A stretch of DNA of 64,000 nt from Guyanagaster necrorhizus (lineage: Eukaryota > Basidiomycota > Agaricomycetes > Agaricales > Physalacriaceae), in assembly GCF_019112545.1 (NCBI RefSeq), contig NW_025064883.1, positions 1,190,100 through 1,254,099 on the forward strand, written 5' to 3'. The notes below the pieces were generated by a model. That model did not search any database, was not told the origin of the DNA, and worked only from the letters and a program-made list of their open reading frames with translations. How positions within the stretch are numbered: position 1 is the stretch's first letter; each line of letters starts with the position of its first letter. The position numbers were made by a program, and so were the translations under genes. Below are positions 23,496 to 34,980 of the stretch, piece after piece.

Positions 23496-25335
23496 ATGTC
23501 GACGCGCAAGTTGCATATCAACCCCCCGTTTCGTGCAGAGCATGTTGGGTCATTAATTAGGCCCAAAGAGCTTTTCCAGAAACGCGGTCTATTTGAGCGT
23601 CACGGCTGTTCACTTGAAGAGCTCACCATTGCCGAGGATGCTGCAGTGCGACACGTCGTGAAGCTCCAGCAAGATACGGGCATTAAGACCATTACTGACG
23701 GCGAAATGAGACGGTACGCTGGTATGTCTTACTTCGGTGTTCTCTAAAGCTCCGTTGTTCTAGAGGGCTTTTCTTTGAGGGTGTATTTAACAAGCTGGAG
23801 GGGATGCAGTACATGCCTGAGCGTATGTAGCCCGTCGCTACAGAGACGCTCTCGTTACTAATTCACTATTAGGTCCGTTGAGTGCATTCATGGTGGGTAT
23901 GACGCCTGGAAATCTATATCACTATGAATCATCAATCAATTTAGGAATACATTCCGCACATCGGTATGATGAAAGCAACAGGCACCCTGACCGATAAGAC
24001 GATATATTGCTCGGTCGGTTGTTCTCTCCTATGTTTTTGCAGAGCAATGAAGCTGATTACCTCCATCAAGGGAAAAATCAAACGCACACAATCTTTTTAT
24101 GTTGATCAGTTTAAATTCACAAAAAGCATCGTTTCACCAGAGGTAATCTATCTATACGTCGTTCCGTACTTACCCTACATATCTTTTTCGCTGTAGGATG
24201 TCAAAAATATCAAGATGACTGTATGCTCCCCTTCGTGGTTTCATCAACGACATGGTTCAAACTTTACATACAATCTCGACGTGTATAAAAATGACGGTAT
24301 ATCGTTCTATCTGAAGCTCTAGTTCTCTTCCAACCGTTTACATATATAGATGAATACTTTGACGATCTTGGCATCGCGTACCGTGCTGAGTTCAAGGAAC
24401 TATACGATCTAGGATGCCGTACGTCAATATCCGGGTTTCTGGCCTTTCACATGGCTGGTCTAACGAAGATGTGTAGGTCACATTCAGATTGACGACCCCA
24501 CGTTCTGTTTCTTCTGCAGCGATGGCGTAATTGAGAAGATGAAGGAGATGGCTATCGACCCGGAGACATTGCTCAACACATACATCCGCGCCATTAATGT
24601 CACTACTCAGGATCGCCCGGACGATTTGACCATTAGCGTGCATATGTGTCGAGGTAATTTCATGGTATGTTCACTGATTTGGGGGGGATTATTGCGATGC
24701 TTATGGACTTTGACAGGGTGCGCATTTCTGCGACGGAGGTTACGATCGCATTGCCAAAAAGGTTTTCAACAATCTTGACGTTGATACATTTTACGTGCGT
24801 CAGCGGCATCGTTATCGCCCCGTGTTTCTTACCCACTATATGGCAGCTCGAATACGATAACGAACGATCCGGTGATTTTGACCCGCTGAAATATTTCCCC
24901 ACCAACAAAGCATTGGTTCTCGGTTTGGTGACCACAAAGACCGGCCAGGTATCTACCATTCGATTTTCAAGTTGGCTGCTGTCTAAAGGTGCCTCGCTAG
25001 GTTATGGAATCTGTCGAAGATTTGAAATCTCGGATCTACTCGGCTGCAGACTCCTTGTGCAAAGGAAATCAAGGGCGGTCAAAGGAGGATGCTTTGAATC
25101 AGTGAGGCCTCGCTTTCTTCTTGATTACTGATGATTGATCCCCGTCTTCGGCAGGATTTGCATCAGTACACAATGCGGCTTCGCATCGGTGTGGCAGGGC
25201 AACCCCATTACTGAAGAGGTACGAATGCGCTTCCTTATTATAAATAGTATCGTAACAATGTCTGTCACCCTGTAGGATCAGACCAAGAAATTGGAGCTGC
25301 TAGTCGAAGCTGCCAAGCAGATTTGGCCAGAATAA
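23496..25335 (+). CDS. MetE-like (UROD/MetE fold) zinc methyltransferase
   Basis: Thirteen exons: 23496-23713, 23764-23822, 23873-23892, 23945-24013, 24071-24142, 24197-24296, 24350-24418, 24477-24664, 24717-24794, 24847-24948, 25001-25101, 25155-25218, 25276-25335; 399 residues. It corresponds to the C-terminal barrel of cobalamin-independent methionine synthase. Visible motifs are RAEHVGSLIRP, QIDDP, the zinc pair in HMCRGN, YDNERSGDFDPL with the ligand Glu, and the last zinc Cys in STQCGFAS. It lacks the N-terminal half of true MetE, so it is one of the short fungal MetE-like proteins with unknown methyl donor and acceptor. The donor chosen for intron 4 (TCG|GTCGGT) is weak but gives the family reading TIYCSGKIKRT. 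Confidence 0.85.
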
Positions 25336-25492
25336 TTTTGGATCATTTTCTTTGAATTTTTAACATCACTGGATATTAGGTGAAGGTCAATTTGAACGTG
25401 CAACTCTTGGTTCTATAAATAGTTTGCACTGCAAGTTCTTTGCGCAGTTGTCTCGTTTGAGAATACGCAAAAGCAGTCCAGACTCTTGAAAA

Positions 25493-25736
25493 ATGTCGCC
25501 CCAGGGCGAAGGTACGCAGGAGTTAATCGGATTGGTGCTGACTCGAGTCTTCAAAAACGGGTTAGCAACCTAGTGACGCTGGCCCGTAAGAGAACTCTGA
25601 AAGGAACGTTCCATATACCGTTGGTCGCTGTGAGTTCAGTCTTCTGTAGGCGTTTTACTTTCTTTATATCTGCTCACAGGATTCATCACAGAAAGCTAAT
25701 GAACCTAAAAGCAAGGCCGGTAAGGAGCTCATTTAA
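25493..25736 (+). CDS. Candidate 43-residue protein, three exons
   Basis: Exons 25493-25511, 25574-25629, 25680-25736, joined by two introns of 62 and 50 nt with GTACGC/CTAG and GTGAGT/ACAG ends. They give a 43-residue open frame: MSPQGEVTLARKRTLKG, then TFHIPLVADSSQKANEPKSKAGKELI. Support is the conserved-looking splice sites and phase only; I do not recognise the protein. It lies 157 bp downstream of the MetE-like gene on the same strand. It could be chance. Confidence 0.35.
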
Positions 25737-26851
25737 GATGAACACCGCCTCCCCCCCTGGTCAGCCCAACTAAGACATAATAAATAACCTGAGTACATCA
25801 CTGATTGCTTCATGTTGGCGAGGTCAACTAAACTCTCGTTTCCTGTGATTTTCAATCATTCACATGCGCATTCTGAAAGACGTGTTCCTCTCATAACAGT
25901 GCTTCGCAATGAGACCCTTACTCATGGCATAGATGTGCCGACATCTTCGTCAGCTGGACTACTGGTGATAAAGATGATGAGACTTTCAAAAGTGCGACTT
26001 TCCGTCCAAAGACCGCTCTCTTCTGGCTCCGAACTTGTCGTTTGAGAACAGCACGTTTGCTTCCATATCTGCAAAACCACGGCTATATTCGATTACTGAA
26101 GGTCGAATCATGGCATCCTGGACCTTCCTCTGATTTCTTGGTGATCTATGGTACCCGGTTAGGGAGTTAATGAGCTGCAGATATCCAAGGTCCACCGGCT
26201 GGGCCCACTTGCCGAGGTTAAGGCTCCCCTGCTAGCTGTCGTAGTTGTCGATTCTCTACCCCACAAGAGCCAACCGCACGACGCGTAATCAGATGCAACC
26301 ATGAATTTTCTTCGTCCACTGACGTCGCTGCGCGAAAGCGCGTTCCGGATTGCTGCCTTGCAGGTCTTCCGGATGCTTTCCACGTCCTAATAATCGTAGC
26401 TGCGGTAAATCACAAGGCGAGCGCGGCTAGGCCTTGGCCATGGATGTACTTGGTACATAGCTATTCCAAACCTACCTTCGAATCGTACTAGACAGCTTGT
26501 CAGACCATAACGATATTTCGGAGAGTTTATTCTGTGACGGCGGCGGTGAAAGGAGGCGGACGGCCTGTAACTAAAAACGATGTTAGTTTTCTACGGTTGA
26601 AAGCTTTTTTGAAAGTTGTAATGTTGCGTAACCAAGGCAAGGAAACGAAGGAAATATTTGTCATTTGGACTGTGCAAGTTTTGATCATGCCGGGAAAGGA
26701 AATCACCTCGAAGCCACGATTTCGTGAGAATTACTTCTTCCTTCCCTTCCCCTACTTCCCATCTATTCCCGCCAATCTTCCTTTCTCCAGCCTTCCCTGA
26801 CAAACCCTCATTCCTTAATATCACTTTCCTTTTCACAATTTCCTAGTTCCC
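25737..26851. other. Gene-poor intergenic stretch
   Basis: About 1.1 kb with only short, unrelated open frames on either strand (for example 26159-26383 minus). The last 100 bp before 26852 is pyrimidine-rich and probably the promoter or 5' UTR of the mucin-like gene. Nothing else is supported. Confidence 0.45.
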
Positions 26852-28542
26852 ATGCATTGCCATCTCTCTTTGGTCATTATTCTTTCCATTCTGTCATGGT
26901 CATTTCTTTCTGCTGCGTTCAGTTTTTCTGCTGGGACACCGACACAGTGCGATGATATCAGCATAACATGGAATGGTACGCGTATATCGATACATTCTAT
27001 TTGACGTGGCGCTCATTGGTGCTGTCTCAAGGTGGCACTGCTCCCTACCTGTTACTTTTGACTCCCGTGCGCCTGGCCCTTTATTACTATCAACAAGACT
27101 CATCTGTGGTAACTAGGTCTTCGGGACGCCAAGGAACATATCCATCCCTGATTCTGCGTACAGCAGTGGGAAGGGAACGTATGAAACACAGATCCCGTTC
27201 TCTTCAGGACAAAAATTCGTCATGGTTATGTCGGATGCGTCTGGCTTCGGAGCAGGAGGAGCCACTGAACTTTTGACCGTCGGATCATCCCTTGGAGGCA
27301 GTTGTAATACTACAGATCCTGGTAAGTGATGTTCACCATATTCTGTATTATCGGTCATCGTAATGTGGATTCCGAAAGGTGTTGACTTTTCATTCGAACT
27401 AAACTCCGCTCTCCAGCAATGCAGGCAAGTACGCTGATTACTGTTGCATCTCACCGGCTCAGCTATTGTACAGGACATACACCTTTAGTGCATACACCAG
27501 TGCTGTACAACCTGTCACTATTATGGTGAGTTCCGATGGCACTTGTCCTTCCAGGACTTATCTCTTAATAAAGGGAATAATTCCCGATGGAGACACCTTT
27601 GTTATTAATCCGCCGGAAGGGCCTACCGAGTACGATTGGACCGCCGACGTCTACAACGGCACGAGTATCATATTCGCTATGGCCGATTCAGAAGGCCGCC
27701 AAGGCGGAAGTTCCGACGTCAAGACTGTCGGGATATCTACTGATCAGTCATGCATTGATGATTCGTCGCCGTCATCTACTGCAACGCCTTCTTCTACATC
27801 CTTACCTTCCACGTCCTCCACCACTTCTGCTACGACGTCGACAACCACTAGCAGCTCGGGTACATCAATCGGTGCAATCGCAGGCACCGTTTTAGGTGGA
27901 CTCGTATTTTTGGCCGCTGTCATCACTCTTGCCTTATTTTTCCTTCGACGGAAACGCGACCGCGATAACCGTTGGGATAATGGGACCGACCTCGAGCGTC
28001 ACTCGCGTAGATTACAATCGGATATTGACCTAGCCGATGGTTACGATGCGAGAGGCCACGCAAACACACCATCAGGATCTGCCTTCCCATTCTTCGTTCG
28101 CGGTACAGATTACGCCCCCACGACGCCAGACTCAGAGGCTGCAGACCATTATAATCGTGGAATGCCTGATTCGCAACCAAATCCTTTCGCTTCTCCTCAG
28201 GACCACGACCACAGTCCGACATCTATCGATCCATTCACCGCTCATCACCATAGTCAGCCATCTGGTTCTCAAACTATGTCATCTGCTCAGCGGAAGGCAG
28301 CCACGGCAGGCGCTGCTAGTTACACTCCTTCTCGATTCATCCTGCACACAGACGCAGACGATGTTCCATTGCCACCTCCCAATGAGGATGGTGTGGTAGA
28401 ACTTCCCCCTCAATATTCTGAACGAACAGCGCCTCAGAGCATTCCTTCACGATCATCGTTGTCCAGGACAGTTGATGATGCTCCTTTATATTCAGCGTCA
28501 TCGCAGCTCTCTTCTTCGCAATCGCATCATTCGCCCTCATGA
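26852..28542 (+). CDS. Mucin-like single-pass membrane protein
   Basis: Exons 26852-26975, 27032-27066, 27117-27321, 27379-27424, 27474-27525, 27574-28542; 476 residues. It has a signal peptide (about 1-22), an ectodomain with the pattern ISITWNGGTAP...LLTPVFGTPRNISIP...GGSCNTTDPG...QCRTYTFSAYTSAVQPVTIM, a Ser/Thr-rich stalk, a transmembrane helix at about 255-280 (IGAIAGTVLGGLVFLAAVIT) followed by RRKRDRD, and a disordered cytoplasmic tail. From memory, this layout recurs as a large uncharacterised family in Agaricomycetes; a wall-sensor role like Mid2/Wsc is only an analogy. The intron at 27425-27473 starts with GC (TGCAG|GCAAGT), required to join QCR to TYTF. Confidence 0.78.
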
Positions 28543-29339
28543 CCTTTCAATCTTCTCTGCGTTGCAAATATTTTTAATTATTTGTAGGATCGTGTATCTT
28601 TTTCGTGGCCGGGGGCCATCTGCAGCTTTTCTCACTGACATATTCAACAAATATTCTTCCGGATTTTCGAACGATGAATCTGCCAATACCCTGAGAAGAA
28701 CGTCCTGTAATCTTGCTCCACGCCGCTATCGGACCTCGTGGGTTCGCAGGTGTTCTGCTCCCTGATCTTGATCGTTATACCCATCCTAGAACATAAACAC
28801 GTATTTGATGCTATGCGGAAAGTGGGCCGGAAGAAGCCTCCCATGTCTGCTTGTCTGATCCCTTACTGTTGGGCGTGCTCCCACTATGAAATGACATACT
28901 TCGACGTCTCATCAAATGAATTCAGCTGATATCCAATATTCAATTCTCACCTTCGGCTCCGTTGAATTACACCCGACGAGTTTCTTTGCAACATCGTTCA
29001 TACGAGAATGAGCTTAGAATTCAACTCGTTGGGCATGTCCGTGGTTTTCTTTCTGTGATCTGTTGTCAATTGGAAGCGTCATTAGAGGCGAGGAATGCGA
29101 ACGACAAAACTGTAAACCTTCCGTAATTGTACCTTAGGGAATACTGTCTCGAGTGGTCTCGCCAGAAAGGTCAATACAAGTAGTTATAAACCAGTGAGAA
29201 CGGCGGTCAAGCGGGGTGAAATGTATGATATACGAAATACACGCGTGCAATCAATATGGATGGTAGTAGCAATGTCTAATATGAGTACAACTTGACAGGG
29301 AAGCCGTTTATATTCAAGATGAACATGAATCTCTTGCGA
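28543..29339. other. Convergent 3' intergenic region
   Basis: About 800 bp between stop codons of the mucin-like gene and the small PH-like gene. Only short unsupported frames are seen; no repeat, tRNA or structured element recognised. Confidence 0.45.
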
Positions 29340-30167
29340 CTATAGTTGAGCGTCATCAGAATTCATGCTCATAGGCTCGTTGCTAAGGTTCTGTTTCGCA
29401 AAAGCGTCAACGAGCGCTTCTTGGTCTTTCCGCCTACGATGACGCTTGCGCCTGTCGTCCTTGATAACACGCTCTATTCGGCGGCGGGTCTTGGAGTGTA
29501 GTCGAGGATCGGTCAGAGCCTGCTTGCTCTTGTAGCAAGCAAGCTCGATGCTCGCAATCAATCGAAGCGTATCCGAGTTATTCAGAGCCTACAGTGTCCA
29601 ATGAATGCACAAATCATGGAAGGGCGAGAATACCCACGTTCAAGGACCAAGAAACGACACGCACACCCTCAACGCAACCAATGACTACAAAGTTACCTCT
29701 CCTTTCTGCCTGAAGGTCGGTGCCCTTGGAAGATCAACAATCAGCGAGGGATATTGCGAGGAGACACGAAAAATTACCTCGCCAAATGAGGTAATGACCT
29801 TGTTCGAGGAGAGGTTTCGAACGACTGAGGCGGCCTTAATTAGGCTACCAAGAAAGCGAAGCACAAGAGCACTCACCTATCTTAAATGAATGCCCGACCA
29901 CCTCTTGCGACACAATACCTCGTCCTAGATACACCCAAGAATCTCGCTCAGGCCTTCGAATGTGGACCTTGACCTGTATGTCACGGAAGTTTTCACGAGG
30001 TATCCCCAACGCTATACGCTAATAAGTACAGGTGGTGGCGCAGATACACTTAGGAACTCACTTGGCGGCGCAGGCGCTCCAGCAAGCGCTTGGCTGGGTC
30101 CGTCCTGGGCCTGTTGTACTGGCGAGCTAGCGCAATGCATAACGGAATCTACATCCATGTTCTCCAT
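29340..30167 (-). CDS. Conserved-looking fungal protein, possible PH/RanBD-like fold
   Basis: Exons 30062-30167, 29877-30011, 29778-29824, 29638-29724, 29340-29588; 207 residues. After a Pro/Gln-rich start the spliced protein reads as alternating beta strands ending in a long helix: VKVHIRRPERDSWVYLGRG, VSQEVVGHSFKIVVRNL, SSNKVITSFGEG, RRGNFVVIGCVEGVRVVSWSLN, ALNNSDTLRLIASIELACYKSK. That pattern suggests a PH or RanBD-like domain; this is inference from the pattern. A very basic stretch follows (RLHSKTRRRIERVIKDDRRKR), possibly a nuclear signal. I do not recognise a named family. The clean five-exon splice solution supports it as a real gene. Confidence 0.68.
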
Positions 30168-30476
30168 CTGAGAGAAGCAGCAACACCGTTTGAGCAACAA
30201 TAGCGGCAGAAGTAAGAAACACGACACTGAAACGCACCCTGTTTGAATGATCGGCGAAGAGTGCTATAGGAGGAAGAAGGAAAATGCAGACGTAGAAACA
30301 GTGTGCGAGGCAGCTGGCAGCACTTAAGTAGCGCGAAGCATCACGTGCTTACTACAGATCTTTTTCAAGTTAGGTGGCGGGCAGTCTGCCTTTGTGAACC
30401 GAGGAACAGAGGTAACAAAGGCGTAGTATTGCTATAAAGTACGGTACATCCCATCAATATTCAAGTCTTCCCCACC
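30168..30476. other. Divergent intergenic region
   Basis: About 310 bp between two start codons. It should hold both promoters; I see no clear TATA box, repeat or coding frame. Confidence 0.4.
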
Positions 30477-30945
30477 ATGTCTCCAACCTCCAGTCAACCT
30501 GCATCTTCGCAATCTTCGCAAAGTGAAGAAGACTTCTGCAATGCAGCCAAAGAGGAAGAAGACAACAAAGAGATTCAGCAGAAAGAAGAAAGGGTACATT
30601 AGACTGAGTTCTGTATCTATCTAATCAGTGGCTAACATCCAGCTGTGCATAGAGAGGTCGGGAGGATGAAAATTACAATCCTTCCAGCTCTCAGCAATAC
30701 AGTTCCCAGTCTTACAGTAGTGCAGACTCTCATGATGAAATCGAAGCGACGATGACTTCAGCCCCAAGTCGTCACAGTCATCTGATGGGGCACAGGAGAA
30801 TCTCCAGAGAGAAATGAATAATGCCGTGCGGGGTGGAAACCTTGGAGAGTTTGTCGCCATTCTTCGTAGCTTGATCGAGAACGGACAATCTTCGCAGCTG
30901 GAGGCCGCGGTGAGGTTTGTTAGTGACATTCTTGGAGGAGGTTGA
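30477..30945 (+). CDS. Small Ser/Glu-rich protein of unknown function
   Basis: Exons 30477-30593, 30653-30708, 30762-30945; 118 residues. The N-terminal half is disordered and charged (SSQSEEDFCNAAKEEEDNK), the middle Ser/Gln-rich, and the C-terminal 45 residues are likely helical (LQREMNNAVRGGNLGEFVAI, then LRSLIENGQSSQLEAAVRF). Intron 2 (53 nt, GTCTTA...TTCAG) was chosen because it is the only normal-length choice found that reaches the clean C-terminal frame; the donor is weak. No family recognised. Confidence 0.45.
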
Positions 30946-31028
30946 AGAATACGAATTGTCGACAAGCTAAATAAGTTAGGCTAATTAGTACATGGCCTCA
31001 CAATGGTGCTACAACGACGATGTTCGGA

Positions 31029-33825
31029 TCATCGCACATCCGGAGAGAGATAATTCCCTCCTACGAGGCAGAGATTCCTAGGCGTGAACTGTACATTCGT
31101 GATTGGAGTTCTTTTAGTCGGGAAGGTCGCAAGGAGATCAGTTCTGAAAATCAAGTCAGGCATAAGAAAGCGAAATATATGAATAAGCGCACGTCTCGGA
31201 AGCTTCTTCGTCGTTTGAACCACTGACAATTGCGCCGTTACTTGCGAGCCCTAATGGCGTGTACTGTGTAGTCCCGTTCTCCCGCGGCTTGCTAGGCGAT
31301 CCTCCTGCGCTTTTTACATCCCAACATCGAACGGTCCAATCAGCACCTCCGCTAACAAGCAAAGAAGACTCTGCGCTGAATGCCAGAGAATATATCGACG
31401 CCGTGTGCCCAGACATCTTCTTGACTCTCTTTCCAGAACTGATGTCCCACAAATTAATAGCCAGATCCTCTCCTACATCAGACGTTAGAAATTACCGTTG
31501 AAGGTTCATGATTACGTCATACCTCCAGTCGCTAGATATCGTCCATCTGGGCTGATAGCCATTGAAGTCACGGCGCCTTGCTGTCCAATGAATACCCGTA
31601 CGCATGAACCTCGTTGAACATCCCATAATCGGGCTGTCCAATCACTGGATCCAGTAGCAAGGTACAGAGAATTTGGATGAAACTCAATGCACTAGACACG
31701 AATGAGATGAAGCACATGTCTTCAGCCAAAAAAAAAAACACATACATCCACATCACTTAAGTGCCCCGCATAGATGCGCAAACAGCTCGTACGGTCTGTC
31801 GACCACAACCGAGCTGTCCGATCTCTGCTCGCAGTAGCAAAGTAGACTCCTATGGGACTCCATTTGATATCCCATATCGGATTCTCATGCCCACGAAAAG
31901 CAACGACGTTGCTCATCGTTTCCATAGACCACAAACGCGCTGTAGCATCCGCTGACGCTGACAGAAGATATCTAGGAGGGCTTGCGGAGCCGTTGAGAGG
32001 ATCGAACGCAAGTGAATAAACAGGCCCGCTATGTCCGACTAACTTCCGAGTCGTGCTACCTTTCTTTTCCTTGATTTTGCGAAGAGATGCGGCTGGAACG
32101 GTGTGTTGAGTTAAACGGAACAGAGTGATAGTGGAGTGTACGGACCATCTTTGACAGCGCTTGATGTAAAATCACTCCTCATACCTTTGAGTTTCTCGTT
32201 TTTGAGACTCCATAATCTGATATAACTTTCAGCGAAACCAGCGGCCATCAATGAAGTATCTTGAGAAAAGGTCATGCAGGGTGCTCTATAATGATGTAAG
32301 AACCATCTCGAAGTAGGAATTGAACGTACCCTTCTACAATATTGTGTAATGTATAAGCACAAATACTGGGGAGAGCGCGCGCCCTCGCTGTATTGGCTTG
32401 AGGAGAGTTGATGTCGATGTTACTAAGGGCTGAAGGTTCAAGTCGAATTCTCCGGCGTGCGTCCCGTACAGCATGGATCTCTCGTTCCACGTCGGTGGTT
32501 TTGAACGTGGGAGGGTGAGGTAAAAGGTCCGATTCTGATACAGGGAGAACACCTGGCAATAGAGGCGGTCTGGCATACTGGATGTCATATTGAGCGTTGG
32601 GATCCCGATCGACCATGGCTTGCTCCCGTAGCAGGCGTTCTGATTCTACACGAAGATCCTCGGCTATCGGCCTAGGACCAAGTTTAAGGTCGCCTTTCGA
32701 CGTATTGAAGGCTTGAGGATTGGTAATTTTTGTGGCAGCCCCGTTTGTTTGAGGGATCAGTGATGATAGTAGGCCCGTAGATTCTTCCCAAGTGTTAGGT
32801 GCGACTGAAGTGGGATTTGAGGAAGTGACTGTACATTGGGGTGAATACGAATCACAGGACATTTCAAGATTGTATTTACCATCAAATCGAAGATGGTTGT
32901 TGACAACGCGCATGACTGCTGCACGTCCTCTTTTGCCCTTTTCGCCCGAGAAGCCTTCGCCTGCGCCCGATGCCTCACCTCCGACACCCTCTGTCAACCA
33001 CCCTACGAGCAAACCAAAACCTGAACGACTCATTCGAATGACATACTTTTCATCACGGAAGCGTTGGGCCAGCTCGTCGTTTTGAACGTGGGAGGGAAGC
33101 AAGAGAGTGGAGAGATGGTGTAGTATTGTTGTGTGAGCAGGAGCAAGAGATGCTGAGAAAGAGGAGAAAAAGCGAAGCGCTGATATAGTCTTGGTCAGCA
33201 GAGCAACTTATTGTATCGCCTTGTGGATTACCTGCATCCTTGAAACCGCGTTGTATGAGATCCAGATAGAAGTGACAGAATATTGGGAACAGTATTGGCC
33301 GAAATTCAGGCTGTTAGAAGAGTTACATGAAGTCCGCAGAGCAGATACAGCACTTACTCGGTACATATCCAGGGATCCCTCGACCCAAGCTTCCAACTCT
33401 CGAAATCCCTCTTGCTTATCTGTGGGATCCAATGACAGTATATCTTCTGCTCCAACGGAGCCGATACTAGCTATTAGATTCTGAATACTCGACGGATTTC
33501 CCAATGACGTGAGTTCGGTCAGAACATTTGAAGGATCCTTGAGAATATTTTCGCCTGGCCGAGAAGGTTTCTGAGCGAATACTGCGAGAGCTTTGACCAG
33601 ATCTTCGGAGGTAAGAGTTTCTGGTTGCTTTCCTTTATCGTCAGGAGAGGCAGATTCGACGGCACTTGCGAGAGCCTTCTCAGCAGCAGCATGACCTCGA
33701 GCACGCAGGTAGTCGAGGACCATACGGTCTGCAAGCGCATTATTTTGTTGATTTGTGGACGCATTATTTTCAGGAGAAGCGGGAGCAGGAGAACCAGTAG
33801 ATCCGGGAGGAGTGTTGACCGACAT
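31029..33825 (-). CDS. TAF5: TFIID/SAGA subunit TAF5 (WD40)
   Basis: Exons 33358-33825, 33232-33310, 32880-33179, 32330-32828, 32146-32285, 31746-32092, 31523-31691, 31193-31472, 31029-31143; 798 residues. TAF5 scaffolds both TFIID and SAGA. It shows a LisH motif (MVLDYLRARGHAAAEKAL), the TAF5 NTD2 region (LEAWVEGSLDMYRPEFRPIL, then FPIFCHFYLDLIQRGFKDA), and a linker, then WD40 repeats: TFSQDTSLMAAGFAESYIRLW, GHSGPVYSLAF, GHENPIWDIKWSPIGVYFATA, CIEFHPNSLYLATGSSDWTARLWD and SGHTASIYSLAF. The end DLLATFPTKRTPITNVQFTPRN is the TAF5 signature. Start codons of TAF5 and MAD2 are only 96 bp apart. Confidence 0.95.
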
Positions 33826-33921
33826 GGCTGCAGGAAAGCAGGAGAGCAGACCACGTGACTGAAGTCTGTTATACGCGACGCGTGTTTTGTATTTTCAAAT
33901 CTCTTTCTCATAACACTCACC

Positions 33922-34748
33922 ATGGCTTCAAAGCAAGCAAACCGTCAAGCTATCACCCTCAAAGGCTCTACCGCTTTGGTTACTGAATTCTTCAAGTATG
34001 CAGTCAACACGTGAGTATCCTACGAATCAATGTTCAAACTGCCACTGACAGGGCTAAAGGATTCTTTTCCAACGCGAGGTGTACCCGTCTGACGATTTTC
34101 ATATGGTTAAGAAGTACGGGCAAACTGTCCTCGTTACTCAAGATCTTGCCCTGGAGAACTACCTCGAAAGGTTCGTCGCTGACCGTTTCGTGCAGCGTCC
34201 AACCTAACACCCTGCTAGAATTCTGAAACAAGTCCAGAGTATGCTGAATGCACTACCTAGTTTATCACGCTGCTTACCGGTCCATCAGAATGGCTGCTTA
34301 CCGGTTCTGTCACACAATTGGTTCTTGCCATCATTTCAAAGGACGCCCGGACGCCTCTAGAACGCTGGGTGTTCGACATCAAACTTGTTGAGCCGCCAGC
34401 AGATTCGACAACTGAAGCGTATGAACCACGATTACATCTTTCTTCGGTGTTTCTAACAACAATGTTTAATCTAGACCACCGAAACCAGAAGCCGAAATAC
34501 AGTCGGAGATCCGGGCTATTCTGAAGCAAATTATTTCAATGGTCACCTACCTGCCAGTGATACACGAGCCAACCGTGTTTAATATTCTAGCGTACACGTC
34601 TGATTCCGCAGACGTTCCTGCCGGTGAATGGGTAGATACTGATCCGTTGGCGATTGAGGCGAGCAAGAGTCAGCAGGTGAAGATGAGGAGCTTTAGTACA
34701 GACGTGCACAGGATCGAGGCCATGGTCGCGTATCGATATGAAGAGTAG
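33922..34748 (+). CDS. MAD2: Spindle checkpoint protein MAD2 (HORMA domain)
   Basis: Exons 33922-34010, 34060-34170, 34219-34238, 34289-34418, 34475-34748; 207 residues. MAD2 binds CDC20 at unattached kinetochores and inhibits the APC/C. The spliced protein reads ITLKGSTALVTEFFKYAVNT, ILFQREVYPSDDFHMVKKYG, LTGSVTQLVLAIISKDARTPLERWVFDI, PEAEIQSEIRAILKQIISMV and ends VHRIEAMVAYRYEE, including the mobile safety-belt region. Exon 3 is a 20-nt microexon. The whole protein is a HORMA domain of normal length. Confidence 0.94.
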
Positions 34749-34980
34749 TAGTGGCATGTAGTATAATTTTGGCAGATAGATGGTTGCTGTTGACCAGAAT
34801 TGCCGACTCCGAGCCAACCGAGCCAAGCCAAACTGGGATTGCTATGACCACGAGTTCCTTCCTCCTTTCTTTCCTTCACTCTTCTTCATTCTTTTCTTCT
34901 CCTCATTTTCTTCGTCTGGCTGGCCCCAGACTTTCTTCGCCTTTCTTTTACTGTATTAGCACTTTCAGTCGACTTCAATC

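Noticed and set aside
26159..26383. Minus-strand 74-codon frame in the 1.1 kb gap, possible mobile-element remnant
   Set aside because: No reverse transcriptase, transposase or terminal-repeat signature; too short to support.
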